Shown one piece after another: positions 9,386 to 17,857 of a DNA stretch of 64,000 nt. The DNA lies in assembly GCF_031458255.1 (NCBI RefSeq), contig NZ_JAVDYC010000001.1, forward strand, positions 4,597,001 through 4,661,000, in the 5' to 3' direction. The position numbers and the translations under genes were made by a program. The notes below the pieces were generated by a model, which was given only the letters and a program-made list of their open reading frames with translations, did not search any database and had not been told where the DNA came from. Source of the DNA: Catenuloplanes niger (GTDB lineage Bacteria > Actinomycetota > Actinomycetes > Mycobacteriales > Micromonosporaceae). Every line of letters begins with the position of its first letter. Within the stretch, counting starts at the first letter, position 1.

Positions 9386-10524
9386 TGGCCACCGTCCAGC
9401 GACGCGCCCTGGTCCTTCATGAACGACACCGGATTGACCGCGCCGGACGACGAGCGGTCGTTGTTGACGTGCACCTCGAAGTGCAGGTGCGGGCCGGACG
9501 AGTTGCCGCTGGACCCGACCCGCCCGATGACCTGGCCGGCGTTGACCACGTCGCCCACCTTCGCGGACGGTCGTTCGACCATGTGGCAGTACCGGGTCAT
9601 CAGGTTGCCGGCGTGCTGGACCTCGACGAACCAGCCGCAGCCGAGCTTGCCCGGGTACCCGTCCACGTTGCAACTGCGACCGGACGCGTCGTTGTCGCAG
9701 GCCGCGATCGTGACGATGCCGCTGGACGCGGCCCAGATCGGCGCGCCCCTGCCGACGATCAGGTCGACTCCGTCGTGGTCCGGTCGCTCCGGCGTGCGGA
9801 AGCCGGACCCGACCATCGCCTTGACCGGGATCGTCCAACCGGACGCCGCGACCTCGCCGGCGGCCGCGCACCGCAGGTCCGTGCCGCTCCCGATCGCCCG
9901 GGCCGCGCCGTTCGCCAGCAGGTTGACGATCTGCGTGGCGATCGGCTCGTGCTTCGCGTACGCGTCCGGGTAAGCGCTGCGTTGCACCGCCTGCGCCGCC
10001 GCGGTGAGCGACATGTCCTCCCAGCCCGCCACGGTGATCAGTTTCTCGTAGAACTTCGTGGCCGCGTACTCCGGGTCCTGCAGTTGTTCCGGCGTGCCCC
10101 AGCCCATGCTGGGCCGCTGCTGGAAGAGGCCGAGCGAGTCGTGGTCGTTCCGGTCACCCAGGAACCCCAGGTTGGAGAGCCGGGACTCCTGCATGGCGGT
10201 GGCCACCGCGACCACCCACCCGCGGGGTGGCACGTTCATCTTCGAACCCACGTTGATGATGACCGCCGCGTTCCGCACCTGGACCTTGCCGTACGGTCCG
10301 ATCGCCGGAAGGTTGCCGTCGGCGCTCACCGGGCCGCCCTCGCCGCAGCCGTACGCGCTGAGGGTCATCGTGTTGTCGTCGAGCCCGCCGAGCCCGCCGA
10401 GGAAGAACGCGCTCACCGTGCCGCCGCAGCACAGCAGCGTCAGCGTGGCCGTGAGCGCGACCGCCAGCGCGATACGCCGTATTCGCAGCCCGGGGCGGCG
10501 AGGCGCTCCTTCGTAGTCACTCAC
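9382..10524 (-). CDS. two-domain cell-wall hydrolase: transglycosylase-like plus M23 peptidase
   Basis: 380 residues. An N-terminal membrane anchor or signal segment (about 15-45, with a CCGG stretch) leads to a lytic-transglycosylase-like domain containing AMQESRLSNLGF (candidate catalytic Glu) and LGLFQQRPSMGWG, then a C-terminal M23 LytM domain with zinc motifs HDGVDL (~246) and HLHFEVH (~346). This pairing resembles VirB1/CwlT-type hydrolases that open peptidoglycan for type IV secretion machines. I chose GTG 10524 because GGAGGG lies 9 bases upstream; an in-frame GTG at 10569 would add 15 residues. Confidence 0.88.
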   Translation of the reverse strand: MSDYEGAPRRPGLRIRRIALAVALTATLTLLCCGGTVSAFFLGGLGGLDDNTMTLSAYGCGEGGPVSADGNLPAIGPYGKVQVRNAAVIINVGSKMNVPPRGWVVAVATAMQESRLSNLGFLGDRNDHDSLGLFQQRPSMGWGTPEQLQDPEYAATKFYEKLITVAGWEDMSLTAAAQAVQRSAYPDAYAKHEPIATQIVNLLANGAARAIGSGTDLRCAAAGEVAASGWTIPVKAMVGSGFRTPERPDHDGVDLIVGRGAPIWAASSGIVTIAACDNDASGRSCNVDGYPGKLGCGWFVEVQHAGNLMTRYCHMVERPSAKVGDVVNAGQVIGRVGSSGNSSGPHLHFEVHVNNDRSSSGAVNPVSFMKDQGASLDGGQ

Positions 10525-10582
10525 GCCCGTCTTCCCTCCGCGCCGCGTGTCCGCGCGTGGGCGCCGCACCCGCTCCGGTCGG

Positions 10583-11140
10583 TCATGCCCGTTCCCAGTC
10601 GACGCTGTCCACGAGCCAGCGGCCCTCCGGCGCGACCAGCGTGAGCCGAAGCGTGCCGGAGTCGACGGGCAGCGTCACGTCGACCACGCTTTCCGCGTAC
10701 GACGCGACGACCGGCTCGCCGGTGATCCGGTCGGCCGGGACGCCGGCCGGGTCGACGCCGCTCAGCTTCGCGGCCAGCGACTCCGTCGCATGCGGCAGCA
10801 TCCGGTCCAGCCACGCCTCCGCGGACACGTTCTGATGGTCTGTCCAGGCCGCCGCGAACGCGTACCCGACCGCTTCCGGCTTGGCACCGCCCGGGCTGGT
10901 CGACGGCGTCGGCGGCGCCAGCGAGGACACGGGACCGTCGTAGTTGTAACTCGGGTCGACCGACGGCCCGGCGGTCGTCGCCGTGCCGCCGGACACCACG
11001 GTCGGCCCGCGGTCCGTCGCGTTCCCGGAGAAGCCACGGGCGACGCCCACTATGAGCAGCACGATCGCGAACAACACGATCGCCACCCCGGCCCGGGATC
11101 GCAGCAGGCGCTTGACGATCAGGTCGAGGAACCGGCGCAC
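10583..11140 (-). CDS. VirB8/TcpC-like single-pass membrane protein (inferred)
   Basis: 185 residues: basic cytoplasmic start, TM helix at ~13-32 (AGVAIVLFAIVLLIVGVARG), a Gly/Ser/Pro-rich linker, then a ~110-residue extracytoplasmic domain beginning AVGYAFAAAWTDH and ending LVAPEGRWLVDSVDWERA. That ending and the size match NTF2-fold VirB8/TcpC-type conjugation proteins, but the assignment is structural inference. GTG 11140 lies seven bases after the stop of the VirB6-like gene. Confidence 0.72.
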   Translation of the reverse strand: MRRFLDLIVKRLLRSRAGVAIVLFAIVLLIVGVARGFSGNATDRGPTVVSGGTATTAGPSVDPSYNYDGPVSSLAPPTPSTSPGGAKPEAVGYAFAAAWTDHQNVSAEAWLDRMLPHATESLAAKLSGVDPAGVPADRITGEPVVASYAESVVDVTLPVDSGTLRLTLVAPEGRWLVDSVDWERA

Positions 11141-11147
11141 CCGCGTC

Positions 11148-13106
11148 TCACCTCGCCTCGGCACGCACCCGCGGCGTCTGCGGCGCGGTGGTGGTCTGGC
11201 CGGTGTCCGGACGATAGATCGCGTACGACGAGGGCGCGTCGGCCACGTCCGGTTCCGTCCACTGCGCCGGCTGGCGGGTCCGCCGCGGTGTGGAGCTTCC
11301 GCCGCCCGCACCGCCGCTGCCACCACCGGCGCCCACGGCCGGCTCGGCATCGGTCACGTGCTCGGCACCGTCCGGACGGGAACGTACCTGCGGCGCGTCC
11401 GTCGTCTCCGCGCGCGGAGACGCGTGCACCGGATCCTCCAACCGCGCTTCCGGCCGTACGTTGATCTGCTCCACCGTCACGTCACGCTGCTTGATGCTCC
11501 GGCTGCCCCGATCGTCGTTCTCGTCGGCACCGATCCGCGACGCCTCACGCAGATCACGGAAGATCCGCCGCGACCACGAGTCGGCCGCCGCATTGTTCTT
11601 CCCACCCAACTGCGTGATCCGGCGGTACGGGCGCAACAGCATCCATCCCACCACGCCACAGAGAAAGACCAGCACGACCTGCAGCCAGCCGGGCAACGTG
11701 GCGGTGCTCATGATGAGGTCAACCGCAAACAGATAGATCGCAGCGCCCGTGCCGAAGATGGCAATGTTGAACACAGCCGCCACCACCGCGTTCGCAAGTC
11801 GCCGCAATCCCTCACCGGCGGGCCGCAAGAGTCCAACAGTGCCCAAGATGGGCGCCGCGATGACAGCCCAGCGGAAGATGAGGAAGCCGAGCAGAACCAG
11901 GATCGCCGCCGTGATGTCGAATAGTGCAAACAGGGTGGCCGCTAGCATTGCAATGAAGCCGGCCCCGATGCGCTCCATTCCCTTCTTTCCCTGAAGATAT
12001 TCGTATGCCTCAGGGTTTTCGGTTTTGATCTGTTCGGCGATTTTCATCCACTGGCGCTTTTTGGCTTCAATCGTCGCGTCGCGTGTGGCTGGATTTTCGC
12101 GAATCTTCTCCGACTCTTCCCACCGGAGGGCTCGAGCGTCGTATAGTGCCTCACCATACTTCTTGGCTGTCTCGGATTCCGCTGATCCAAGAACTCCTCG
12201 GAGCCAATTCCGATAGAGCATCGCCTCGGTGACTGTATCGCTCGACCGGACTGCCGGTGGCCGCTTGTCTACGCAAGCATCGGGGTTGGGCATGGCGCAC
12301 TTGTCTGGTGGAATGTCATCTTTCGCGGGGCCGATAGCGTTGTGAACAACGCCAAGAGATGTGATGAGTGTTGAGTCGGCGATATTCGCCGACTTGACCG
12401 GCCAGGCGGCTAGCGCTGTAACTCCGACCATGACGAGCAGTGCCCATCCGGCTGTTGTCATTGCGTTGCTCATGTCGGACTGCTGTGACCGCCAAAGAAG
12501 GTAGATTCCGACGATACACAGCGTCACGATCCCGAAGACGCTGAAGACCTTTTCATAAACAGCACGAGTTGCCTGGTCGACTAGCGGGTCTGCCCATCCC
12601 CACATCGTGTCCGGATCCCAGGCCCGCTCGCGAAGTGCATTCGAAGCTCCAATGATCGCGGTCGCAACCATGAACTCGCCGTTGGCGACGGTGGTCTCAA
12701 ACTTGAACTCTGGCGCAACTAAGGTGGACATGCATCCACCGTCTAGGTCATATGTTGTGTAGTTGTAGCCGGCATAGCCATAATGGCTATATAGTCCGCC
12801 AGGGCCAACCTGTTTCGATGATTCTGGTCGGCTGGCAAACCACCCGGCTAAGCCGGAATCCGGTGCGTCAGAATTGGGCGCATTTAGGCATTGTGCTCTT
12901 TGTTGGCCGACATCGGCCAGGCCGTCGACGCAAGACCTGAAATCCAGCTGCCATTCTTCGGTAGTGCAGAGATCGGCTGCAGCTAGCGCCGTTGCGGGTC
13001 TAGGCGAAGCTTCCGCTGGGGAGGTGAAGGGCCAGCTGATTGTTCCCATGGCCAGCACCAGCAGTGCGAGCAGCACTGAGCTGATTCGGCCGGCGGTCTG
13101 CCTCAT
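11148..13106 (-). CDS. VirB6/TrbL-like polytopic membrane protein
   Basis: 652 residues. A cleavable signal peptide (1-~33) precedes a Cys-containing extracytoplasmic segment, then hydrophobic helices around ~185-205, 220-245, and a cluster at ~380-500, and a long hydrophilic cytoplasmic tail rich in Arg/Glu/Gly. This fits VirB6/TrbL/TcpH channel proteins, with the VirB4-like gene immediately upstream (one base between). About 11,700-13,000 is much more A+T-rich than the rest of the operon; one 60-base sample at 12,001 is about 48% GC. The C-terminal third has normal composition. Confidence 0.8.
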   Translation of the reverse strand: MRQTAGRISSVLLALLVLAMGTISWPFTSPAEASPRPATALAAADLCTTEEWQLDFRSCVDGLADVGQQRAQCLNAPNSDAPDSGLAGWFASRPESSKQVGPGGLYSHYGYAGYNYTTYDLDGGCMSTLVAPEFKFETTVANGEFMVATAIIGASNALRERAWDPDTMWGWADPLVDQATRAVYEKVFSVFGIVTLCIVGIYLLWRSQQSDMSNAMTTAGWALLVMVGVTALAAWPVKSANIADSTLITSLGVVHNAIGPAKDDIPPDKCAMPNPDACVDKRPPAVRSSDTVTEAMLYRNWLRGVLGSAESETAKKYGEALYDARALRWEESEKIRENPATRDATIEAKKRQWMKIAEQIKTENPEAYEYLQGKKGMERIGAGFIAMLAATLFALFDITAAILVLLGFLIFRWAVIAAPILGTVGLLRPAGEGLRRLANAVVAAVFNIAIFGTGAAIYLFAVDLIMSTATLPGWLQVVLVFLCGVVGWMLLRPYRRITQLGGKNNAAADSWSRRIFRDLREASRIGADENDDRGSRSIKQRDVTVEQINVRPEARLEDPVHASPRAETTDAPQVRSRPDGAEHVTDAEPAVGAGGGSGGAGGGSSTPRRTRQPAQWTEPDVADAPSSYAIYRPDTGQTTTAPQTPRVRAEAR

Positions 13107-13107
13107 C

Positions 13108-16100
13108 TCAGGCCTCCACGTCGCCTGCGAGATCCAGGGCTTCGATGCCCGCCGGCGGCGCCGGGGCCGCGGTGGGGGTGGTGTCGAGGTAGTCGAGGAG
13201 GCCCTCGACGTAACCGACGTCGACGCGGACCTTCTGGACCCGGCCGTCGACGTCGCGCATGATGAACTCGCGGAAGCCGAGCCGCGTCGACGATGAGCTG
13301 TCCACGTTCGACAGGGAGGCCAGCGTCGCCTCGTAGCCGTCGTTGACCGGGACCCGGAGGAGCCGGAGCGCTTCCGACGCGATTTCCTGGTCCTCGGCGA
13401 TGCGGCCGACGAAGACGGTGGAGACCAAGTTCTGCACGTCGAGGCCGAGGATGTCGCGTGGGTTCTGCGAGGCCACCAGCGCGGCCAGGTTCCACTTGCG
13501 CGAGTCCCGAGCCAAGCGGACCAGGAACGAGCGGCCGGACCGCCACCCCTCCATGAAGTGCGCCTCGTCGAGGCCGACCAGTTTCCGGGTGGTCATCGAC
13601 CCGCCGTAGCTGCGCCGGACCGCGAGCCGGTGTGCGGTGTGCAGCATCGGCAGCGCCAGCGACTCCTCCGCCGACCAGTACTCGCGTTCGATCTTCAGGT
13701 CCGGCAGCCGCAGCCCGGCCATGGTGATCACGGTGAGCGCGGCGTCGGCGCCGAGGGCGTCCGGTGGCGGTGAGCCGAAGAAGAGCAGCGCCAGCGGCAT
13801 CTCGGCGGTGTCGAGGAGCAGGTTGGCCAGCTCCTTGCCGTCGTCGTTGTCCAGCTGGGCGAGCGTCTGCACCACGTCGTCGAGCGTGGAGGTCTCCTCG
13901 GCGGGGACCTGGCGGACCGCGTGCCGCAGCAGCGTGGCGGTGGAGGCCTGGCGTGCGACCTGCGGCGGGACCAGCATCGAGCAGATGTCCTGGACCAGCA
14001 TGCGGCGCTCGGCCCGGGCGTTGGAGACCGCGATCTCGAATTCCCGGTCGCCGGCGGCACCGGGCGCGAACTCGGTCCGTTTCGGCGTCGGGATCAGCGC
14101 GTACGGCGCGAGCGTGCCCTGCTCCGAACCGGTCAGGTTCAGCACCCGGGAGTAGGGCCGCAGTTCCGGCATCGCGCAGAGCCGGGCCAGCGGGCCGGAC
14201 GGGTCGAGCAGCGTGACCTGCACGCCGCGCCGGGCGGCGAGGTAGCCGAGCGAGCCCATCAGCGTGGACTTGCCACCGCCGGGCTCGGCGACGAAGACCG
14301 CGAGACCGGAGCGTTCCCGGATCTCCATCGGGAAGTGCAGGTCGAGGAAGACCGGCCGGCGGCAGGTGCCGGCGGTGCGCCCGATCAGGTCGCCGCGCCG
14401 GTCACCGACCGTGGACGCGGCCTGCGGCAGCGCGGCGGCGAGCAGCCGGACCGGCATGCGCCGGACGTATCCGGTGTTCGCGATCGGCTCGCCGGGGATG
14501 AACTCGCGGGCCAGCCAGTCCTGGTTCTTCGGGTGTTGCAGCGAGATCCGCAGCTCCCGGGAGTACATCTGGATCAGGCGCCGGGCCCGCTCCAGGCACT
14601 CCTCCCGGGTGCGGCCGCTGACCGCGATGCGGTGCCAGCCGTGCGCCCGGGCGGACTCGACCGGCAGGCCGGTGGTCATCTCGTCGCCGATGTGCAGCGC
14701 CCGCTTGGCGAGGCGCTCCAGCTCCGGCGGCGCGTCGATGCCGTGCTCGGCGTAGTCGAGCTGCTGGGACCGGATCATCCGCAGCCGGTGCTCGAGGTTG
14801 CGGAACGAGTCGTTCGGGCCGAGGATGTCGATCCGCGAGGAGAGCTCCATCGGCCAGGGCAGCCGCTCGTGGAAGTGCATCCACGGCTCGTGCCGCTCCG
14901 GGATCTCCAGCGGCTCCATCCGGCCGACGGAGAGCACGGCGACGTGCCGCTCCTCGCCGGTCATCCGGTTGACCAGCTTCACGGTCGAGCCGTACGGCGT
15001 GCGGTAACGCTCGATCTGCTCGGTGAGCGCGAGCATGTCGCCGCGCTCCCACTTCCCGTTGGTGATCGGGGAGAGCGGGCCGGGCGGCGACATGCCGAGC
15101 GCGATCGACCGGTAGAGCAGCCATTCCAGCTCGCCGGGCGTGACCTGCCGGCCGCGCATGCCGAACGCGTTGAGCACCTCGTCGAACTGCTCGACGGTGC
15201 GGCCGAGCTTCTTGCGCTCGCCCTCGGCGACGCCGCGGCCGAACATCCGCAGGATCCGCTCGCTGAGCGAGTCGCCGAGCGAGCGCCGGGCGAACGTGAC
15301 GCCCAGGTAGGTCTGGCCCTCGGAGTGGTTGACCGACATCAGGTGCCGTTGCGCCGCGACCAGGTGGTCGGACCAGGAGGTGCCGCCGGGCACGTCCGGG
15401 AGCGGGCGCAGCGTGTTCGTGTCGACCGTGCGCGCCCACTCGTCGGCCGGGAACGGCCGGTTGGTCCGCCGCAGGTGCAGCCGGAAGCCGGCCAGACCCG
15501 CGTACTGCTCGGAGATCGCGGAGAGCAACGCCTCGCGTTCCGCGTCCGGCCGGAACGCCCACCGCACCTCGGGCAGCCAGTACCACGCGGTCACCGTGTT
15601 CGGCGTGAACGTGAGGTGCCCGGCGATCTCGGTGATCGCCAGCTCGACGGCGGGGTCGCGGTCGTTGAACTTCTTCGGCGCGCGCGGCGGGATGACCAGC
15701 TGCTGCTGCTTCTTCTCCTTGGCCGGCTTGCGCGCGGGCCGCCGGTCGCCCTGCCGGACGGCCGGCAGGTTGCGCGCTTCGCGCGGCGCCGGGTCCAGTT
15801 CCACGGCCGGCTTCAGTTCCGTGCCGGGCGGCGAAGCCGCCTCAAGACCGTTCTCTGCCGGTACGGATAGCCGTTGCCCGGCCTCGGCGGAGGTGCCCGG
15901 CCCGGACGTTTCGAGGTGGGTGCCGGGGGCCGGCGGCGCGGGCCGCGACGGTCGCCCGAAGGCGCCCCCACGGCCGGCGGGTGGCCGCCCGCCGCCACCG
16001 GTCTGCCGCTCGCGCGCGGGCGGCGGAGCGGACGTGGTCGCGGCGGCCCGGCGGTCGCGGGTCTGCCACCGGCCGGCCGGGTGCTCCGGCGCGGCGGCCG

Positions 16101-16722
16101 GCCTGCCGTTTCCCGGCCGTGCGGACGCGCTGGGCGACGCCACCCCGGCCGTCTCCGGCTGCGTGCCCGGCGCCGGCGGTGCGATCGACGCCGGCTGCCC
16201 GGCCGCGGGCTGCTGCCCGATCGAGGGCGCCGGCGCGGCGAGCGGTGGCGGCGCGGCGGCCGACGGCTGCGCGGTGGGCGGCGGCTGGGTGGTACGGGGC
16301 GGCTGCGAAGTGCGCGGCGGCTGCGCGGCGATCGGCGGCTGCGCGCCCTGCGCGACCGGGGCCGGCGGCTGCGGGACCGGCGACGCGGCTCCCGGTGCGG
16401 GCCGGGCCGGCGAGCCCGGTGCCGGCCGGGCCGGCTGCGCGGCCGGTACGTGCGTGGTGGCGTCGTTCGGCGTACCCCCGAAGAGGTCGAGGAACGGTGA
16501 GTCGATGTCTGCGTTGTCGCCGCCGCGGGCCATGGTGGGCCGGCCTCTCACGGGCTGGGGCGCTTGGAAGCGCGCAACGGACCCGTGCCCGGGGTTCGTG
16601 ACGAAGTCGGGCTCGGCGGCAAGATCGGGCGCATCGTAGCCGTGCTGATGCGTACCGTTACCGATATTGCCGTTCTGATCTGCGGCCGGGCGCGCGGAGC
16701 CCGGCTGAGACGACCGCGTCAT
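13108..16722 (-). CDS. VirB4/TraC-like secretion ATPase
   Basis: 1204 residues. Residues ~1-330 are Pro/Ala/Gly/Gln-rich and disordered. A VirB4-like N-terminal domain follows (PNTVTAWYWLPEVRWAF onward), then the ATPase domain with Walker A AEPGGGKST near 815-823, an acidic VGLDEAHFM Walker-B-like motif, and RKWNLAALVASQNPRDIL, typical of VirB4/HerA-type enzymes. It would power the secretion-like system. The ATG overlaps the stop of a 21-codon ORF (ATGA) and has only a weak Shine-Dalgarno of its own, so translation is probably coupled. Confidence 0.88.
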   Translation of the reverse strand: MTRSSQPGSARPAADQNGNIGNGTHQHGYDAPDLAAEPDFVTNPGHGSVARFQAPQPVRGRPTMARGGDNADIDSPFLDLFGGTPNDATTHVPAAQPARPAPGSPARPAPGAASPVPQPPAPVAQGAQPPIAAQPPRTSQPPRTTQPPPTAQPSAAAPPPLAAPAPSIGQQPAAGQPASIAPPAPGTQPETAGVASPSASARPGNGRPAAAPEHPAGRWQTRDRRAAATTSAPPPARERQTGGGGRPPAGRGGAFGRPSRPAPPAPGTHLETSGPGTSAEAGQRLSVPAENGLEAASPPGTELKPAVELDPAPREARNLPAVRQGDRRPARKPAKEKKQQQLVIPPRAPKKFNDRDPAVELAITEIAGHLTFTPNTVTAWYWLPEVRWAFRPDAEREALLSAISEQYAGLAGFRLHLRRTNRPFPADEWARTVDTNTLRPLPDVPGGTSWSDHLVAAQRHLMSVNHSEGQTYLGVTFARRSLGDSLSERILRMFGRGVAEGERKKLGRTVEQFDEVLNAFGMRGRQVTPGELEWLLYRSIALGMSPPGPLSPITNGKWERGDMLALTEQIERYRTPYGSTVKLVNRMTGEERHVAVLSVGRMEPLEIPERHEPWMHFHERLPWPMELSSRIDILGPNDSFRNLEHRLRMIRSQQLDYAEHGIDAPPELERLAKRALHIGDEMTTGLPVESARAHGWHRIAVSGRTREECLERARRLIQMYSRELRISLQHPKNQDWLAREFIPGEPIANTGYVRRMPVRLLAAALPQAASTVGDRRGDLIGRTAGTCRRPVFLDLHFPMEIRERSGLAVFVAEPGGGKSTLMGSLGYLAARRGVQVTLLDPSGPLARLCAMPELRPYSRVLNLTGSEQGTLAPYALIPTPKRTEFAPGAAGDREFEIAVSNARAERRMLVQDICSMLVPPQVARQASTATLLRHAVRQVPAEETSTLDDVVQTLAQLDNDDGKELANLLLDTAEMPLALLFFGSPPPDALGADAALTVITMAGLRLPDLKIEREYWSAEESLALPMLHTAHRLAVRRSYGGSMTTRKLVGLDEAHFMEGWRSGRSFLVRLARDSRKWNLAALVASQNPRDILGLDVQNLVSTVFVGRIAEDQEIASEALRLLRVPVNDGYEATLASLSNVDSSSSTRLGFREFIMRDVDGRVQKVRVDVGYVEGLLDYLDTTPTAAPAPPAGIEALDLAGDVEA

Positions 16723-16784
16723 GCGCTCGCCCCGCCCGAGGGCGTGCGTCGCAGGCCGGGGACCGGACTGAGGGTGAACGTCAT
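16719..16784 (-). CDS. 21-codon ORF linking the PrgI-like and VirB4-like genes
   Basis: ATG at 16784 overlaps the stop of the upstream small membrane protein (ATGA), is preceded by a strong GGAGGAG about 5 bases away, and its own TGA overlaps the ATG of the VirB4-like gene (ATGA). The predicted peptide starts MTFTLSPVPG and is not hydrophobic. It may be a coupling or leader peptide rather than a functional protein, or mark a sequencing frameshift at the start of the ATPase gene. Confidence 0.5.
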   Translation of the reverse strand: MTFTLSPVPGLRRTPSGGASA

Positions 16785-17143
16785 ACCAGCTCCTCCCGAA
16801 CGCGGATGCGAGCGGCGACCAGACGGGGATCCCGCTGTTCGACGGCCGGCTCGCGGGTGCGGCGCCAGTCGGTCAGCGCGGTGCGGATGACGGCCCGGGC
16901 GGGCCGGTCCGGGTCGACGTACCGGAAGATGAACGACGTGGAGACCATGGCGAGCGCGATCTCCCAGGCGGGGAACGCCTCGACCTCGAACGTCACCAGC
17001 CAGTGCAGGAACATGAAGAACGGCACCAGGAGTATGAAGACGCCGTACTGCGCATAGGGCAGGTGGATCGGGAGCGTGTAGCCCGGCGGGCCGAGGTAGA
17101 CAAGCCTCGCCCGGTAGATGTCGTCGTCTGTCCGCAGTCTCAT
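16781..17143 (-). CDS. PrgI/TcpE-like small membrane protein
   Basis: 120 residues with two hydrophobic helices at about 33-50 and 58-75 and a basic C-terminal half. The N-terminus (RLRTDDDIYRARLVYLGPPGYTLPIHLPYAQYG) and position directly before the VirB4-like gene are typical of the PrgI/TcpE/VirB3-type subunit of Gram-positive type IV secretion systems. The family call is inference from size, topology and gene order. Confidence 0.75.
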   Translation of the reverse strand: MRLRTDDDIYRARLVYLGPPGYTLPIHLPYAQYGVFILLVPFFMFLHWLVTFEVEAFPAWEIALAMVSTSFIFRYVDPDRPARAVIRTALTDWRRTREPAVEQRDPRLVAARIRVREELV

Positions 17144-17158
17144 GCTCTGCCCCGCGGC

Positions 17159-17458
17159 CTACTGGAACATCAGGTCGATCAGGGACTCGCCCACGAAGAA
17201 CAGCGTCGCCGCACCCGCGATGAACCCCAGGCCGACGAGGGCGATGGCGGAGCTGGTGAGCACCTTCGAGATCTCGCCCTTGCTGGCCCGGCTGATGAAG
17301 ACGATGCCGAGCCCGGCGAGCAGGATCGGCGCGATCTTGCTGGCGATGAAGCCGACGATGCCGTCCGTGTTGATGCCGGGTTCGGCCGGCTCGGCGGCGA
17401 TGGACGAGGCGCTGGCGAGCGCGTCGAGCGTATGCGTGACGAGCTCTATGGTGATCAT
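17159..17458 (-). CDS. small two-helix membrane protein, VirB2/TcpD-like (inferred)
   Basis: 99 residues with two hydrophobic segments (about 38-55 and 65-90) separated by a short basic loop SRASKGEISK, the pilin-like topology of VirB2/TrbC/TcpD proteins. ATG 17458 has GGGGAGG seven bases upstream, so I prefer it to the in-frame extension to 17515. It is the first gene of the leftward secretion-like operon. Confidence 0.75.
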   Translation of the reverse strand: MITIELVTHTLDALASASSIAAEPAEPGINTDGIVGFIASKIAPILLAGLGIVFISRASKGEISKVLTSSAIALVGLGFIAGAATLFFVGESLIDLMFQ

Positions 17459-17490
17459 TGGAGAACCTCCCCGGTCCGCGGCCGGCGTGG

Positions 17491-17504
17491 TGTGCCGCGG
17501 CACA
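17491..17504. promoter_or_regulatory. 14-bp perfect palindrome upstream of the secretion-like operon
   Basis: TGTGCCGCGGCACA lies 33 bp before the first ATG of the operon and directly downstream of a TTGACA-like sequence on the minus strand. The position suits an operator, but the regulator is unknown. Confidence 0.45.
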
Positions 17505-17845
17505 GCAGTTGTCAATCCTTGCGAGAACGCGGGGCGGTCAGCGAGGGCCGTCCGCTCAACGTTTCATGTCGCCCCTGCGGGTGACCTGGGCGTTTTAAGT
17601 ATCTTGCCCCGACTCCTCAAGATTCGACGTCTGAATGCTGCGCAATTGCAAAGCGTACGGCTCGTCCCTGTCCCGAACAAGCTTCCCGGTCCGTTACCCG
17701 TGGTGCGCACGTGATTGAACGTGAGTCACGGCTACCGTACACGTGTTCGAAGAAAATCCGGACAAGATCCAACTTTCCGCCCGGTACGGCGCGGCCCGAT
17801 GGTATGACGGAACCGGGCCCGCCGGAGGCCTGTTCACCCGCTCGC

Positions 17846-17851
17846 TACCGT
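17846..17851 (+). promoter_or_regulatory. -10-like TACCGT before folP
   Basis: TACCGT ends six bases before GTG 17858, with no Shine-Dalgarno between. This supports a leaderless folP transcript starting at or near the GTG and supports that start. Confidence 0.45.
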
Positions 17852-17857
17852 CTACCT

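Larger units (their letters stand above)
17459..17857. other. divergent control region between the secretion-like operon and folP
   Basis: About 400 bp without a gene. On the minus strand a TTGACA -35-like hexamer lies near 17509-17514. A perfect palindrome TGTGCCGCGGCACA is at 17491-17504, between that hexamer and the first gene. On the plus side TACCGT sits just before folP. Around 17,600-17,800 the DNA is less GC-rich and looks like spacer. Confidence 0.5.

Noticed and set aside
8780-9871. Longer 363-residue form of the last operon gene
   Set aside because: The first 162 residues are a frame-shifted shadow of the M23 peptidase gene; GTG 9385 overlapping the peptidase stop is the natural start.
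13921-15870. 649-codon plus-strand frame opposite the VirB4-like gene
   Set aside because: Arg/Gly/Val/His-rich antisense shadow of a gene with clear ATPase motifs; no initiation signals.
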